Source: Oscillospiraceae bacterium (GTDB lineage: Bacteria > Bacillota > Clostridia > Oscillospirales > Ruminococcaceae). Taken from it: a stretch of DNA of 58,303 bases. A model generated the notes under the pieces. That model worked only from the letters and a program-made list of their open reading frames with translations. It searched no databases and was not told the DNA's origin. This document shows, in pieces, positions 1 through 7,778 of the stretch. Both the position numbers and the translations under genes were made by a program. Position 1 is the stretch's first letter; the number at the start of each line of letters is the position of its first letter. The stretch covers positions 1 to 58,303 of the forward strand of contig JAAVIC010000019.1 of NCBI GenBank assembly GCA_014799385.1, written 5' to 3'.

Positions 1-1
1 T

Positions 2-97
2 AAAGCCAAAACCGGCCGATTAGGCAAGCGCAAAATGATGTTCAAAGCCGCACTAAATCCGGACGTGCTTTTGAATATTTTGCTTTCTTATGCTTAA
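2..97 (+). CDS. C-terminal tail of an unrecognised protein, cut by the window edge
   Basis: An open frame runs from the window edge to a TAA at 95-97 and gives 31 residues, basic at first (GRLGKRK) and hydrophobic at the end (LLNILLSYA). It converges on the sulfate-binding-protein remnant, which ends three bases away on the other strand. There is too little sequence to name a family, and it may be a chance open frame. Confidence 0.3.
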   Translation, partial: KAKTGRLGKRKMMFKAALNPDVLLNILLSYA

Positions 98-99
98 TT

Positions 100-580
100 T
101 TAAATGCTGTTGGTCTGGCCATCGGTAAAGTGCGTTTCCTGTGCCTTATCCCAGCCACCGAAATCGTTTATAGTAACAAGATTAACATTAAGGTCGAACG
201 TATACTTAAATTCGTCCAGAATATCGGGGTTTGACGGACGATAAAAGTTTTGACCCTCTATTCTCTGCGTCTCGTCGGAATACAAATAATTCAGATATTC
301 GGTCGCTGCCTCGCGTGTTCCGCGCTTGTCCACAACCTTGTCAACGATAGCAACGGACGGCTGAGCGAGTATCGAAATGGACGGAGTTATAATCTCATAA
401 TCGTCCGGATAGTCCTGAATGGAGAGATACGCTTCGTTCTCCCATGCCAAGAGAACATCGCCTTGCTTGTTCTGAACAAAAGAATTAGTCGCTCCGCGCG
501 CCCGAATCCAGAACGAGAACATTCTTAAACAGAGCCTCTATAAATTCCTTTATCTGCGCCTCATCACCGCCGAACTTCCT
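100..580 (-). pseudogene. Sulfate ABC transporter substrate-binding protein, C-terminal remnant
   Basis: The last ~155 residues of a periplasmic sulfate/thiosulfate-binding protein (Sbp/CysP type, normally ~340 residues) are recognisable. KFGGDEAQIKEFIEALFKNV is followed by a segment matching the family's GARGAT..F..QGDVLLAWENEA. The two parts are in different frames: the first reads to LDSGAR and the second resumes at ARGATNSF near 500, so a one-base loss in a G-run has broken the gene. Everything N-terminal of about residue 190 is gone and is replaced by a hairpin and an unrelated ABC ATPase remnant. With metY and the E1/JAMM genes nearby, it suggests this was once a sulfur-assimilation locus. 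Confidence 0.75.
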
Positions 581-582
581 GA

Positions 583-607
583 GCGGGAGTGTTATCCGCA
601 CTCCCGC
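583..607 (-). terminator. Hairpin at the junction of two gene remnants
   Basis: GCGGGAGTG, a 7-nt loop and CACTCCCGC form a perfect 9-bp stem, six bases downstream of the ATPase-remnant stop codon on the minus strand. There is no T-run after it. It is probably the old terminator of the ABC operon, and it marks exactly where the sulfate-binding remnant was joined. Confidence 0.5.
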
Positions 608-612
608 CGCAT

Positions 613-885
613 TTAATTCATAGGCTTAAAAAACAATTTTCCTCCGCTCATTATTGGCTCTACCATAAAGGCGGATTCTATCGCACCCGAATCGACAAGC
701 CTGCTTGGAGGACCGCAGAAAGCAACCTCACCGTTATCTATAACAACGATCTTGTCCGAATTTTCGAATGCCGGTTCAATATCGTGCAGTACCGCGACAA
801 CAGTCTTACCTTCGCTGCTGAGACGCCCGGCGAGCCGCATAAGCTCCAATTTATATTTAATATCCAGAAACGTTGTCGGCTCGTC
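613..885 (-). pseudogene. Iron/cobalamin-type ABC transporter ATPase, C-terminal remnant
   Basis: The frame starts at the Walker B region (DEPTTFLDIKYKLELMRLA). It continues through the H-loop (VVAVLHDIEPAF) to a normal C-terminus resembling FepC/BtuD-type ATPases. Walker A, the Q-loop and the signature motif are missing, so the product cannot bind ATP. The DEPTT segment follows permease residues (GFVGLV) with no gap, though in another frame. One deletion therefore removed the end of the permease and the first half of the ATPase. Confidence 0.8.
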
Positions 886-1658
886 ACCAACCCCACAAAG
901 CCGATAATTCCCGCGAAACTCACTGCCGCACCTGCCAGCATGGCTGCCGCCCCAAGCAAAACGAGCCGCAGTACGGTCACGTTCAGCCCGAGACTTGTCG
1001 CGGTTTTATCGCCGAGCGATAAAATATCCATATCATACGAGAGCAAAATCACGACAGCTAAACCGATAAAAATATATATCCACGCGGGAAATAATTTCGC
1101 AAGCGTAAGCCCCGATACGCTGCCCGATCTGAATGCCGTAAATCCCGCCAAAACATCGGGAAAGAGAGTTGTCACGGTGTCCTGAGCTGCGCTCATCAGC
1201 GAGCTTACCGCTACTCCGGATAACACCAGAGTCATTTTGGACGCGCCGATTTTTCTTGCGATACCGCTTACCGTAAGCACAGCCGCAAGCGCACCGAGAA
1301 AAGCCGCAGCGGGTACAAGTTCGAGCTTGCCGGGAAAAAGTGCCAAGCACAGTACCGTGAAAAATCCGGCTCCGGCGTTCACTCCGATTATGTTCGGAGC
1401 GGCTATCGGGTTTCCCGGAACGGACTGTATCACAGCACCCGAAACAGCCAGAGAAGCACCGCAAAGCATAGTTCCAAGCACTCGCGGAAGCCGTACATAT
1501 AAAAATATTCGTTCGGCTTTCGATAGTCCGTCCTCGAAAAAATCACCAATCAGCGATACCGGAGAAATTCCCACAGCACCGAGAAAAATTCCCGCTGCTG
1601 CCGATATTATCATAAGCAGTGCGGCAGCAATAAACGTGTGTTTTATCAGCCTACTCAT
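886..1658 (-). pseudogene. FecCD-family ABC permease, C-terminally truncated
   Basis: About 258 residues of a FecCD/BtuC-type permease remain: a start at ATG 1658, several hydrophobic segments, and the family motif near VSFAGIIGFVGL. Full-length members have ~330 residues. After GFVGLV the sequence jumps to the ATPase Walker B region in another frame, so the open frame continues to 738 only as a frameshifted tail. The start overlaps the end of the upstream binding-protein remnant by 8 bases, as in an operon. The missing C-terminal helices make a working channel unlikely. Confidence 0.8.
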
Positions 1659-2405
1659 CGTTCAATATCTCCGCAAGCATTTCATAAGCCTTATCCCATT
1701 CGGCATTCGGTTTGTTGTGAAAGTATTTTGTTGGAAGGAATACACAGCGTCCGTTTTTCACGGCGGTAAGTTCGTTCCAGGCAGGATTGGACAAGAGCGT
1801 TTTTTGATAGGATTCCCGTGCTTTTTCCTCGTCGGAGCCCATTATCGTTATAAAAATAAAGTCGGGATCAAGCTCTATTATTTTCTCGATGCTCAGCTCC
1901 TCGAGCAGCGATGGAGTTATGTCCGCGATGTTTTCACAGTTCAGATCGGCTCTGCCGGTAATATCAGTGCAGATTTTCAAAAGATTCAAGTAATCCTCGA
2001 AATTTTCTATGTCGAATTTCGCGCAGGGTATTCCAATTTGATCGAGCATTTCTTCGAGTTCCTGTCCGCCGTGAGCCGAAGAAAGCAGAACAAAGTCCGC
2101 GTCGCCGTCTATCAATAATTCGGCAGAACGATTTTTTCATCATCAAACGCGTCCGAAGTCGCGAACGAGATTTCTCCGCCCGCAAGCTGCCATACTTCGG
2201 CAAGGCTTGCGGAAAAAGCGGCAGCTTTTTTCGGTGAGCAAACCGTGACGGGTTTCCCGGAATGGTCGGTGAATGTAACTTCGGAGTTTTCCTCCCGGCT
2301 GATTACCGAAGATTCGTCAAACGGTAATTACGATTCCGTTTCGTCCTTGCAGCCGCTTAGCAGCGTTGTAAACGCAAGTGCCGTGCAGATTAATTTGTTT
2401 TTCAT
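1651..2405 (-). pseudogene. FepB/BtuF-type substrate-binding lipoprotein, frameshifted
   Basis: The gene begins with a lipoprotein signal (MKNKLICTALAFTTLLSGC) at ATG 2405, but the frame stops at codon 26 (TAA near 2330). Reading resumes in another frame (EVTFTDHSGKPVTVCSPKKA), runs to a second stop at NY near 2118, then continues as IDGDADFVLLSSAHGGQELE to the end at 1651. At least one frameshift and a short deletion have therefore occurred. The fold (helical-backbone metal-receptor type) and the downstream permease and ATPase point to siderophore, heme or cobalamin uptake, now lost. Confidence 0.75.
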
Positions 2406-2443
2406 ATCAAATACCCTACTTTATATAAAGGCAACATTGCGCA

Positions 2444-3346
2444 TTAGTTTTTCTCGGAGATATAATTCTCCGCTGCTATTGCCGCGCGCGCTCCATCTGC
2501 GGCGGCTGTGATAACCTGCCGAAGCGGAGTAGTCCGAACATCTCCGGCGGCGAAAAGTCCGTCCGCTGAAGTGCGGCAGTCCTCGCCCGCAATCACGAAT
2601 CCCTTTTCATCAAGTTCGCATATTCCGTCCAGTATGCGCGAATTTGGGACACTGCCAATCGCCGCGAAAATCCCGTCCAATGCCATATGCTTTTCCTCGC
2701 CGCGCTGAATGTAGTCTACACCCTCAACACCATCGCCGCCCGTAACAGCGGACAGTACCGCCTCTGTGACCGTGACGATATTATCTGTCTCGAAAACCCG
2801 CTCTTGCAGTGATTTGTTCGCACGAAATTCATTTCTTCTGTGAATAAGGTAGACGGTCTTGGAGAGCTTGGACAGATACAGCGCGTCGCCGAGAGCGGTA
2901 TCTCCGCCGCCGATAACCGCAACGGTCTTATCCTTATATAAAGAGCCGTCACACACGGCGCAATAGGAGATCCTCCGCTTGTCGCTGCCGGGAATATCAA
3001 GCCGCCTATGTGACGCGCCCGCCGCAAAAATTACCGTTTTTGTTTCAATCCGCGAACCGTCCGCGATTTCAACCGTCCAGTTTTCACCGTTCCATGAAAG
3101 CGCGGTTACCTCACCTTCATGGAATTTCGCTCCCAATTGCTCGGCGTGCTCTCTGAATTTATCGCCGAGGTCAAGACCGCTTAAACCCAAAAGCCCGGGA
3201 TAATTTTCCACACACTCGGAAAAGGCTATCTGCCCCGTTCCCATATAATCCTTTTCCACAACAAGCGCGTTCAGCGCGGCTCTTTTTGCGTAAATGGCGG
3301 CGGTAAGCCCCGCTGCGCCGCTGCCTATTATAATTATATCGTACAT
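2444..3346 (-). CDS. trxB: Thioredoxin reductase (TrxB family)
   Basis: A flavoprotein of 300 residues, the usual length for low-molecular-weight thioredoxin reductases. The N-terminal FAD motif is GSGAAGLTAAIYAKRA, the redox-active pair is CAVC (~residues 131-134), the NADPH motif is VIGGGDTALGDAL, and the C-terminal FAD contact is LFAAGDVRTTPLRQVITAA. It moves electrons from NADPH to thioredoxin or a related disulfide protein in the cytoplasm. The start at 3346 has GGAAG upstream. It is the only intact gene among the decayed ones to its left and right, which suggests selection to keep it. A specialised partner other than thioredoxin is possible. Confidence 0.9.
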   Translation of the reverse strand: MYDIIIIGSGAAGLTAAIYAKRAALNALVVEKDYMGTGQIAFSECVENYPGLLGLSGLDLGDKFREHAEQLGAKFHEGEVTALSWNGENWTVEIADGSRIETKTVIFAAGASHRRLDIPGSDKRRISYCAVCDGSLYKDKTVAVIGGGDTALGDALYLSKLSKTVYLIHRRNEFRANKSLQERVFETDNIVTVTEAVLSAVTGGDGVEGVDYIQRGEEKHMALDGIFAAIGSVPNSRILDGICELDEKGFVIAGEDCRTSADGLFAAGDVRTTPLRQVITAAADGARAAIAAENYISEKN

Positions 3347-3464
3347 TTCGCACTTCCTTTACATAGCTTTTCTATCGGCTTTGTATATTTTAACATTTTT
3401 TTCGCTGTTTGTCAAGGGATTTTTGTATTGTTTGTAAATTTTTATAAAAAATACATAAAGCCTA

Positions 3465-3493
3465 TTAACTTTATATGCTTTTGGGTGTATAAT
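3465..3493 (+). promoter_or_regulatory. Promoter of the metY-E1-JAMM-rrf2 operon with a possible operator
   Basis: A weak -35 (TTAACT, 3465-3470), a 17-bp spacer and TATAAT (3488-3493) lie 28 bases before the metY start. The -35 is embedded in ATAAAG-N8-CTTTAT, an imperfect dyad that could bind the Rrf2 regulator encoded at the end of the same operon. The promoter is seen; the operator role is inferred. Confidence 0.6.
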
Positions 3494-3521
3494 ACAAATG
3501 TGATTAAAAGAGACCGGGTGA

Positions 3522-4121
3522 ATGAAATTTGGATTTCAATACGAGATTACTGCAGAAAATTTCGTGTCGGATAAAACTACGGGAGCTACACTGACGCCTA
3601 TATATCAAGTGAGTGCGTTTTCCCGCGAATCCGCCGAGGAATTGGAGCGTGTTTTTAATAACAAAGCACCCGGGTTCGCATATACGAGAATCAGCAACCC
3701 TACGGTATCGGCGTTTGAGAATAGAATCAACGCGCTTGAAAAGGGCTTGGGAGCAGTTGCTTGTTCATCGGGTATGGCTGCCGTTTCAATGTCGCTGATG
3801 AATATTCTGCGTTCGGGTGATGAGGTGATAGCAAGCAGCGGTTTATTCGGAGGAACGATAGACCTGTTTGGAGACCTTAAAGAGTTCGGGATAACAACAC
3901 GATTTGTCGAGCATACCACACCGAAGGAAATAGAGCCGCTTATCAATGAAAAAACGAGGGTGATATTCGCGGAGCTTATCGGGAATCCCGGGCTTGAGGT
4001 GGTCGATATTTCGGCGGTTGCGAGGCTTGCTCATTCGCGCGGTGTACCGCTTATTCTCGACAGCACGACCGCGACTCCGTATCTAGAGCGTGTTCACATT
4101 AACGCTCAACGCCCGTCTTAA
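3522..4121 (+). pseudogene. metY: O-acetylhomoserine sulfhydrylase MetY, truncated N-terminal half
   Basis: About 190 residues of a Cys/Met-metabolism PLP enzyme are present: TTGATLTPIYQVSAF, YTRISNPTV, SSGMAAVSM and the PLP-contacting LILDSTTATPYL. MetY normally has ~425 residues. The frame is lost just before the segment carrying the PLP lysine (S-T-K), ends in unrelated residues (HINAQRPS) and runs into a palindromic element. Without the lysine it cannot be active. The start at 3522 is well placed behind a sigma-A promoter. It was once the first gene of an operon with an E1-like enzyme, a JAMM protease and an Rrf2 regulator. Confidence 0.85.
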
Positions 4122-4122
4122 T

Positions 4123-4187
4123 GCAAACGCCTTTTACACGCGGCATCCGTGCCGCGCTTGGGCGTTTGCCTTAAGACATCGTGTCTT
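4123..4187. repeat. 65-nt nested palindromic element, copy 1
   Basis: The layout is an outer stem GCAAACGCC (4123-4131) / GGCGTTTGC (4161-4169) enclosing the hairpin CGCGGC-atccgt-GCCGCG (4139-4156), followed by a second hairpin AAGACA-tcg-TGTCTT (4173-4187). A second copy of the same length and layout lies at 36911-36975. The inner core and the ACATCGTGT centre are identical between copies. The outer stem and the ends of the second hairpin differ but remain self-complementary. This copy sits at the point where metY is broken. Confidence 0.75.
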
Positions 4188-4190
4188 TCG

Positions 4191-4299
4191 GCGGATTTTC
4201 CGCATAACTTCGTTGAAAATTCTTGAAGAGACGACGGAACGTCGTCTGATACATTAAAGTACGTCTGCGAATTTTCGCCTTGTTCTGCGAAAAATCCGC
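4191..4299. repeat. 109-nt imperfect palindrome next to element copy 1
   Basis: The left arm 4191-4222 (starting GCGGATTTTCCGCATAAC) and right arm 4267-4299 (ending GAAAAATCCGC) are imperfect inverted repeats of ~32 nt. They enclose a perfect 7-bp hairpin AGACGAC-ggaac-GTCGTCT at 4229-4247. With the 65-nt element it forms a 177-nt structured block filling the gap between the metY and E1 remnants. It may be a MITE-like element or part of a composite insertion. Confidence 0.6.
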
Positions 4300-4309
4300 T
4301 TCGAAAAAG

Positions 4310-4577
4310 GACGCTGTTCCGACTTGCAAACAGGCGGGCGTTATCGGCGCGATGGGCGGAGTTATCGGAAGCCTGCAAGCTATGGAAGCGGTAAAATATA
4401 TTCTCGGAGTCGGCGATTTGCTGACGGGATATTTGCTCACATATGACGCGCTTACAATGGAGTTCCGGAAAATAAAGCTTCCCAAGGCAGTGGAAAACTG
4501 CGCGGTATGCGGAAAAATCCGACTATCACCGAGCTTATAGACTACGAGCAAGCGGAATGTGACGGGGTACACTTATG
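4310..4577 (+). pseudogene. ThiF/MoeB/HesA E1-like adenylyltransferase, C-terminal remnant
   Basis: Only the last ~85 residues remain: DAVPTCKQAGVIGAMGGVIG, SLQAMEAVKYILG and the second CxxC zinc pair (CAVC). The N-terminal ATP-binding domain and the first zinc pair are gone. Near 4512 the A-run is one base short. Adding one A restores the standard ending (CGKNPTITELIDYEQ), whose stop would overlap the next gene's ATG, as in an operon. E1-like enzymes of this kind activate the C-terminal glycine of a ThiS/MoaD-type sulfur carrier. Here the ORF is both truncated and frameshifted, so it is not functional. Confidence 0.75.
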
Positions 4578-4985
4578 ATAAAGATGAATCAAAGCGACTA
4601 CGAAAAAATTCTCGCTCATGCGCTTTCGGAATTGCCGAACGAAGCTTGCGGACTTATCGGCGGCGTTATCGAGGGAGATAATAAAATCGTAAAAAAGGTT
4701 TACTTGCTGACGAATATCGACAAATCGAACGAGCATTTCTCGCTTGATCCGAAGGAACAGTTGGCGGCAGTCAAGGATATGCGCGCCGAGGGAATAATAC
4801 CGCTCGGAAACTGGCACTCGCACCCCGAGTCGCCGTCGCGTCCGTCCGAGGAAGATAAAAGGCTTGCGTATGACAGTTCGGCGAGTTATCTTATTTTGTC
4901 GCTGATGGATAAAAATTCACCGGTACTCAATTCCTTTAAGATTCACGGAAGTGATTCCGAAAAAGAAGAATTGATTATAGAATGA
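4575..4985 (+). CDS. M67-family (JAMM/Mov34) metallopeptidase
   Basis: A 136-residue single-domain JAMM zinc protease. The catalytic glutamate lies in LPNEACGLIGG, and the metal site is HSHPESPSRPSEED (HxHP-x(n)-S-x-x-D). The length fits bacterial Mec+/HcyD-type proteins, which trim residues after the terminal Gly-Gly of a sulfur-carrier protein so that an E1 enzyme can activate it. It follows the E1 remnant with an ATGA overlap and precedes the Rrf2 gene, so it belongs to the former metY operon. It looks intact, but no carrier-protein gene remains nearby, so its present substrate is unknown. Confidence 0.8.
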   Translation: MIKMNQSDYEKILAHALSELPNEACGLIGGVIEGDNKIVKKVYLLTNIDKSNEHFSLDPKEQLAAVKDMRAEGIIPLGNWHSHPESPSRPSEEDKRLAYDSSASYLILSLMDKNSPVLNSFKIHGSDSEKEELIIE

Positions 4986-4997
4986 GCGTTGAGGATC

Positions 4998-5420
4998 ATG
5001 AAAATTTCGGCAAAAGGAAGATACGCGCTGAGTATGCTTTTGGATCTTGCGGAACATAGAAACGAGGGCTTTATCGCCTTGAAGGACATTTCCGAACGCC
5101 GACAAATTTCCAAAAAGTATCTGGAGCAAATTATTCCGGTACTTAACAAGGCAAATATTTTAAGAACAACGCGCGGTTCTCACGGAGGCTATATGCTCGC
5201 CAAAAGACCGGAAAACTGCACAGCAGGCGAGATATTGAGGCTTACCGAAAATACGCTTTTTAATCGTATCAATAGCATTGCGGAAGGCGATGAGCATATT
5301 GATATGCGGTATGTTCCGCTCTGTGACAGGCTGGATCGCGTTATAAGCGAGTGTCTCGACAAAATTATCTTGCAGGATATTCTTGATTGGAATATTGACG
5401 CGTTCGATTATGTTATTTGA
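4998..5420 (+). CDS. Rrf2-family transcriptional regulator
   Basis: 140 residues with the typical Rrf2 start (KISAKGRYALSMLLDLA), winged helix (ISKKYLEQIIPVLNKANIL) and wing (RGSHGGYMLAKRP). The IscR cluster-binding cysteines (C-x5-C-x5-C pattern) are not present; only isolated cysteines occur. It is therefore closer to CymR-like regulators, which sense cysteine status, than to IscR. ATG 4998 is preferred over the upstream TTG because TGAGGATC precedes it. As last gene of the metY operon it probably regulates the promoter at 3465-3493. Confidence 0.8.
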   Translation: MKISAKGRYALSMLLDLAEHRNEGFIALKDISERRQISKKYLEQIIPVLNKANILRTTRGSHGGYMLAKRPENCTAGEILRLTENTLFNRINSIAEGDEHIDMRYVPLCDRLDRVISECLDKIILQDILDWNIDAFDYVI

Positions 5421-5502
5421 TTGCCCGACAAAACGTTTTAATCGCTGTTTACAAGTTCATCGGGATTATATTCGGGAGCGTATGGCGGCAGATATTGATA
5501 TA

Positions 5503-5580
5503 CCAACATATTAAAACAGTACGGGCATATAACCTAGATGCAGGATCTTGGTTATATGCCCGTGTTTGCACAGATGTTGG
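5503..5580. terminator. Long nested palindrome, probable bidirectional terminator
   Basis: A perfect 14-bp stem, ACGGGCATATAACC (5521-5534) / GGTTATATGCCCGT (5550-5563), is nested inside CCAACAT (5503-5509) / ATGTTGG (5574-5580), with weaker pairing further out. It lies between the convergent rrf2 and LRR genes, so termination on both strands is the simplest role. Its size would also fit a small palindromic insertion. Confidence 0.55.
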
Positions 5581-5607
5581 TAAATACTATATATTAAAAT
5601 TATTTAT

Positions 5608-6450
5608 CTAAAGCAGTTCTACGGTGATATTTTTTGCTTCCAGCTTTGCAAGTATCGATGAATCAATTTGCCCATCGCTTGCGACGACCTTTTTTAAACT
5701 TTCCATGGACAAAAGCGGAGTAAAATCGTTGATTGCCGTATTGCAAATAAGGATTTCCTCAAGATACTTCAACTCTGCCAGCGGGGAAATATCCGTAACT
5801 TGTTTACAGTCGATTAAAGATAAGCGTTTCAGACTTTTGCAATCGGCAAGCACAGAAATATCGCTTATGGAGCCGCACGACAGATCTAAGAACGTTAAGC
5901 TGCCCAGCGAGCCAATCGGTGATATGTCCGTAATCTCCGAGCTTAATATTGAAAGCAGTTCTAATTTCCCCAGCTTTCGCAAACCCGAAATATCCCGCAC
6001 GGGATTTCCCCATTTGATATCCAACGCCCTCAATTCAGTATTTCCCGTAAGAATATCCAGATTTGTTAGATTAGTATCAAACAAATACAGCGTTTCTAAT
6101 TTCTTGCAATTTTTAAGCAAGTCCAGATTAACTATATTTTGAGACCCGACCGAAAAAGATTTCAAATCCTTCATCTCACTAACGAAACTGATGTCCGTAA
6201 TTTGCGGTGTGTAGTGTAGCCATAAGTGTTCAAGCTTTGTCAGATATTTCAGGTTTTCAAGGTCCTTGTCCGTTGCGTCCAAGCGGTGGTTCTCGTAGGA
6301 ACGCGCGTTTGACAGCACAAATCCTTCATTAACCACAACAATCAAATGACCGGCAAAAAGAAATATACCGATTGCTATTATGGCAAGACCCACAATAAAG
6401 AAAGGTAATTTTTTTGTGAAATGCTTGGAATTTACGGAATGACTCTCCAT
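5608..6450 (-). CDS. Membrane-anchored leucine-rich repeat protein
   Basis: 280 residues. A short basic N-terminus is followed by one transmembrane segment (LPFFIVGLAIIAIGIFLFAG, ~15-34), then about nine internalin-type LRRs of ~22 residues (patterns such as L..L..L.L....ITDISP). The repeats would lie outside the cell as a binding surface. There is no LPXTG sorting signal, so the N-terminal helix is the anchor. GGAGG precedes the ATG at 6450. A ligand cannot be predicted. Confidence 0.8.
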   Translation of the reverse strand: MESHSVNSKHFTKKLPFFIVGLAIIAIGIFLFAGHLIVVVNEGFVLSNARSYENHRLDATDKDLENLKYLTKLEHLWLHYTPQITDISFVSEMKDLKSFSVGSQNIVNLDLLKNCKKLETLYLFDTNLTNLDILTGNTELRALDIKWGNPVRDISGLRKLGKLELLSILSSEITDISPIGSLGSLTFLDLSCGSISDISVLADCKSLKRLSLIDCKQVTDISPLAELKYLEEILICNTAINDFTPLLSMESLKKVVASDGQIDSSILAKLEAKNITVELL

Positions 6451-6500
6451 GTTCCATCCTCCGGCTCCTGTAATGTTGTGATTGTCAACCTGTCTGCTTT

Positions 6501-6529
6501 ATTATATCACATAAAATGCGGTTTGTAAA
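6501..6529 (-). promoter_or_regulatory. Promoter of the LRR gene
   Basis: On the minus strand TTTACA (6529-6524), 17 bp, then TATAAT (6506-6501), about 50 bases before the LRR start codon. Confidence 0.7.
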
Positions 6530-6584
6530 GCCCAATTTTACAAAAAAATAATTTATTTTGCGAATGAATATTTCAGCCGTCAGA

Positions 6585-6658
6585 CCAAGACTGAAGATAT
6601 TTACGTCCTGTCCGATCAGCGGGCAGTCGGGCTTGGGCTGTTTAACTTCATCGCTCAT
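6585..6658 (-). pseudogene. Remnant of the small first gene of the ICE
   Basis: From ATG 6658 on the minus strand, MSDEVKQPKPDCPLIGQDVN-IF matches the start of the 82-residue ICE protein at 33080 (MSNESKQSKPDCPLIGQDGN-IF). Similarity then stops abruptly. This is the innermost part of an ICE-end fragment stranded at the tRNA-Pro site. Confidence 0.75.
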
Positions 6659-7002
6659 TGTGATTCCTCCATAATTTTATTTCAAGATATGTTAAGGCTT
6701 GCTGACTGATTGGTTTTCTGAACATAGTCAGAAAATAAAAAAGAGCCTGTAAATTACCTCTCGCCTTATACGCGAAGCAGCTTACAAGTGTCTGTGCTTG
6801 TGATATTTATAATGTGTGCAATCTGCACAATTTTAACCGCAGAAATTGTGCAGGGGAGGGTTCACGAATCGAACCTCGTTCGCCTCTGACATTTTTGTGT
6901 CAAAAATATCTACGGAGCGTGAATCCTGTTTTTCACAAGATTTATGCCCGCAATTGGCTTAACAGAGCCGTTTGCGGGCATAATATCTTTTTGGTCATGT
7001 TT
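6585..7002 (-). repeat. Stranded ICE-end fragment, inverted relative to the one at 32.6 kb
   Basis: Read on the minus strand, this segment matches the ICE end at 32632-33150. It has the same order: a flank with AAAAAGATATTATGCCC, a nested hairpin (6949-6982), a CCGTAGATATTTT-GACAC stretch, GAACCCTCCCC, an AGCCTGTAAATT stem and the GGAGGAATCA-ATGAGC ribosome site of the small gene. It directly abuts the tRNA-Pro 3'-end copy at 7005. An ICE of this family therefore once used tRNA-Pro as its site. Confidence 0.7.
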
Positions 7003-7004
7003 AG

Positions 7005-7028
7005 TTGGTCTGAGTGACAGGATTTGAA
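7005..7028. other. attL: displaced copy of the tRNA-Pro 3' end
   Basis: 24 bases (TTGGTCTGAGTGACAG followed by GATTTGAA) are identical to 31197-31220, the 3' end of tRNA-Pro(GGG) from the T-loop to CCA. Similarity stops on the next base. With the integrase at the other end, this is the left attachment site of the IME. Confidence 0.9.
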
Positions 7029-7203
7029 TGTATTGAAGTGCTTATTCCAACTTCTGCTAACTTCTCACAAACCGCATAGATAAGCCGAATTTCGCTTGTT
7101 CACAATTAAGTGCTTTTCGTAACGTTTAATAGTTTTCCGTACTAATAGCGGACAAGAATTTGATATATCCCTGTACAAATTTTATACTTTGGAGGACATA
7201 TCA

Positions 7204-7467
7204 ATGAGCATTTTAGATGGTTTATTTTTCGGAAGTAAAGTACCTTTTGACGAGGTAGATATGAACTGCCCCGAATATTACAGAGCAGGTGACAAGGTGA
7301 GTGAGTGTAGGGCAAGGCTAATTGAACATCATCCCGACTTGACCCAACTTATGGAAGAATACGAAACCGCTCAAATGGAGCAGAACGAACTCGGAAGATT
7401 TCACGAATTTTCGGTAGGAGTTCGAGTTGGTACACAGCCTATGCTTGAAATGATGAAAGAGCTTTAA
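7204..7467 (+). CDS. Small DUF6809-like protein
   Basis: 87 residues, acidic, with no membrane segment or cysteine motif. The layout (ILDGLFFG near the start, a central Y-x-x-A-x-x-E-x-x-E helix, a terminal F-x-x-G-x-R-x-G) resembles the small DUF6809 family common in clostridial mobile elements; this is from memory. ATG 7204 follows GGAGGACATATCA, so the upstream TTG is not needed. The 3' end and terminator of a second copy survive at 9838-9906, beyond the GHKL gene. Function unknown. Confidence 0.65.
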   Translation: MSILDGLFFGSKVPFDEVDMNCPEYYRAGDKVSECRARLIEHHPDLTQLMEEYETAQMEQNELGRFHEFSVGVRVGTQPMLEMMKEL

Positions 7468-7475
7468 TAAATAAG

Positions 7476-7511
7476 AGCCGATCTCGTATTTCCAAAGCGA
7501 GGTCGGCTTTG
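7476..7511 (+). terminator. Terminator of the DUF6809-like gene
   Basis: AGCCGATCTCG (7476-7486) pairs with CGAGGTCGGCT (7498-7508) with one wobble, and a short T-stretch follows, nine bases after the stop codon. The rest of 7512-7711 is AT-rich and holds nothing recognisable. Confidence 0.7.
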
Positions 7512-7711
7512 ATATAATTTGTGATAGTTCACAAAATGCTTAAACAAAAAACAATAATCGCATATACTTCAATAACATGATATTCTACTGTAGCTTTCTC
7601 AAAAACATCTTGCTATTTAAAATGGCTCTATCCTAAGTGCCATATACTGCTTGTTATAATTCTTTTATCTTGGCAGCAATCTGCTAGAGATGACTTTACT
7701 TTTAAAAGGTA

Positions 7712-7740
7712 TTGCATTTCAGATTAAAATGGTGTATAAT
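7712..7740 (+). promoter_or_regulatory. Promoter of the GHKL-Shedu gene
   Basis: TTGCAT (7712-7717), 17 bp, TATAAT (7735-7740), then GAAAGGAG before the ATG at 7779. Confidence 0.75.
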
Positions 7741-7778
7741 ATTAATAAGAACCTGGATTGTGAAAGGAGTATACAAAT

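Noticed and set aside
1237-2118. 293-residue plus-strand open frame
   Set aside because: It lies opposite the ABC permease and lipoprotein remnants, has no recognisable domain and no ribosome site; it is a shadow of GC-biased codon use.
6814-7017. Open frame over the ICE-end fragment
   Set aside because: It runs through hairpins shared with noncoding ICE-end sequence and into the attachment site; no protein similarity.
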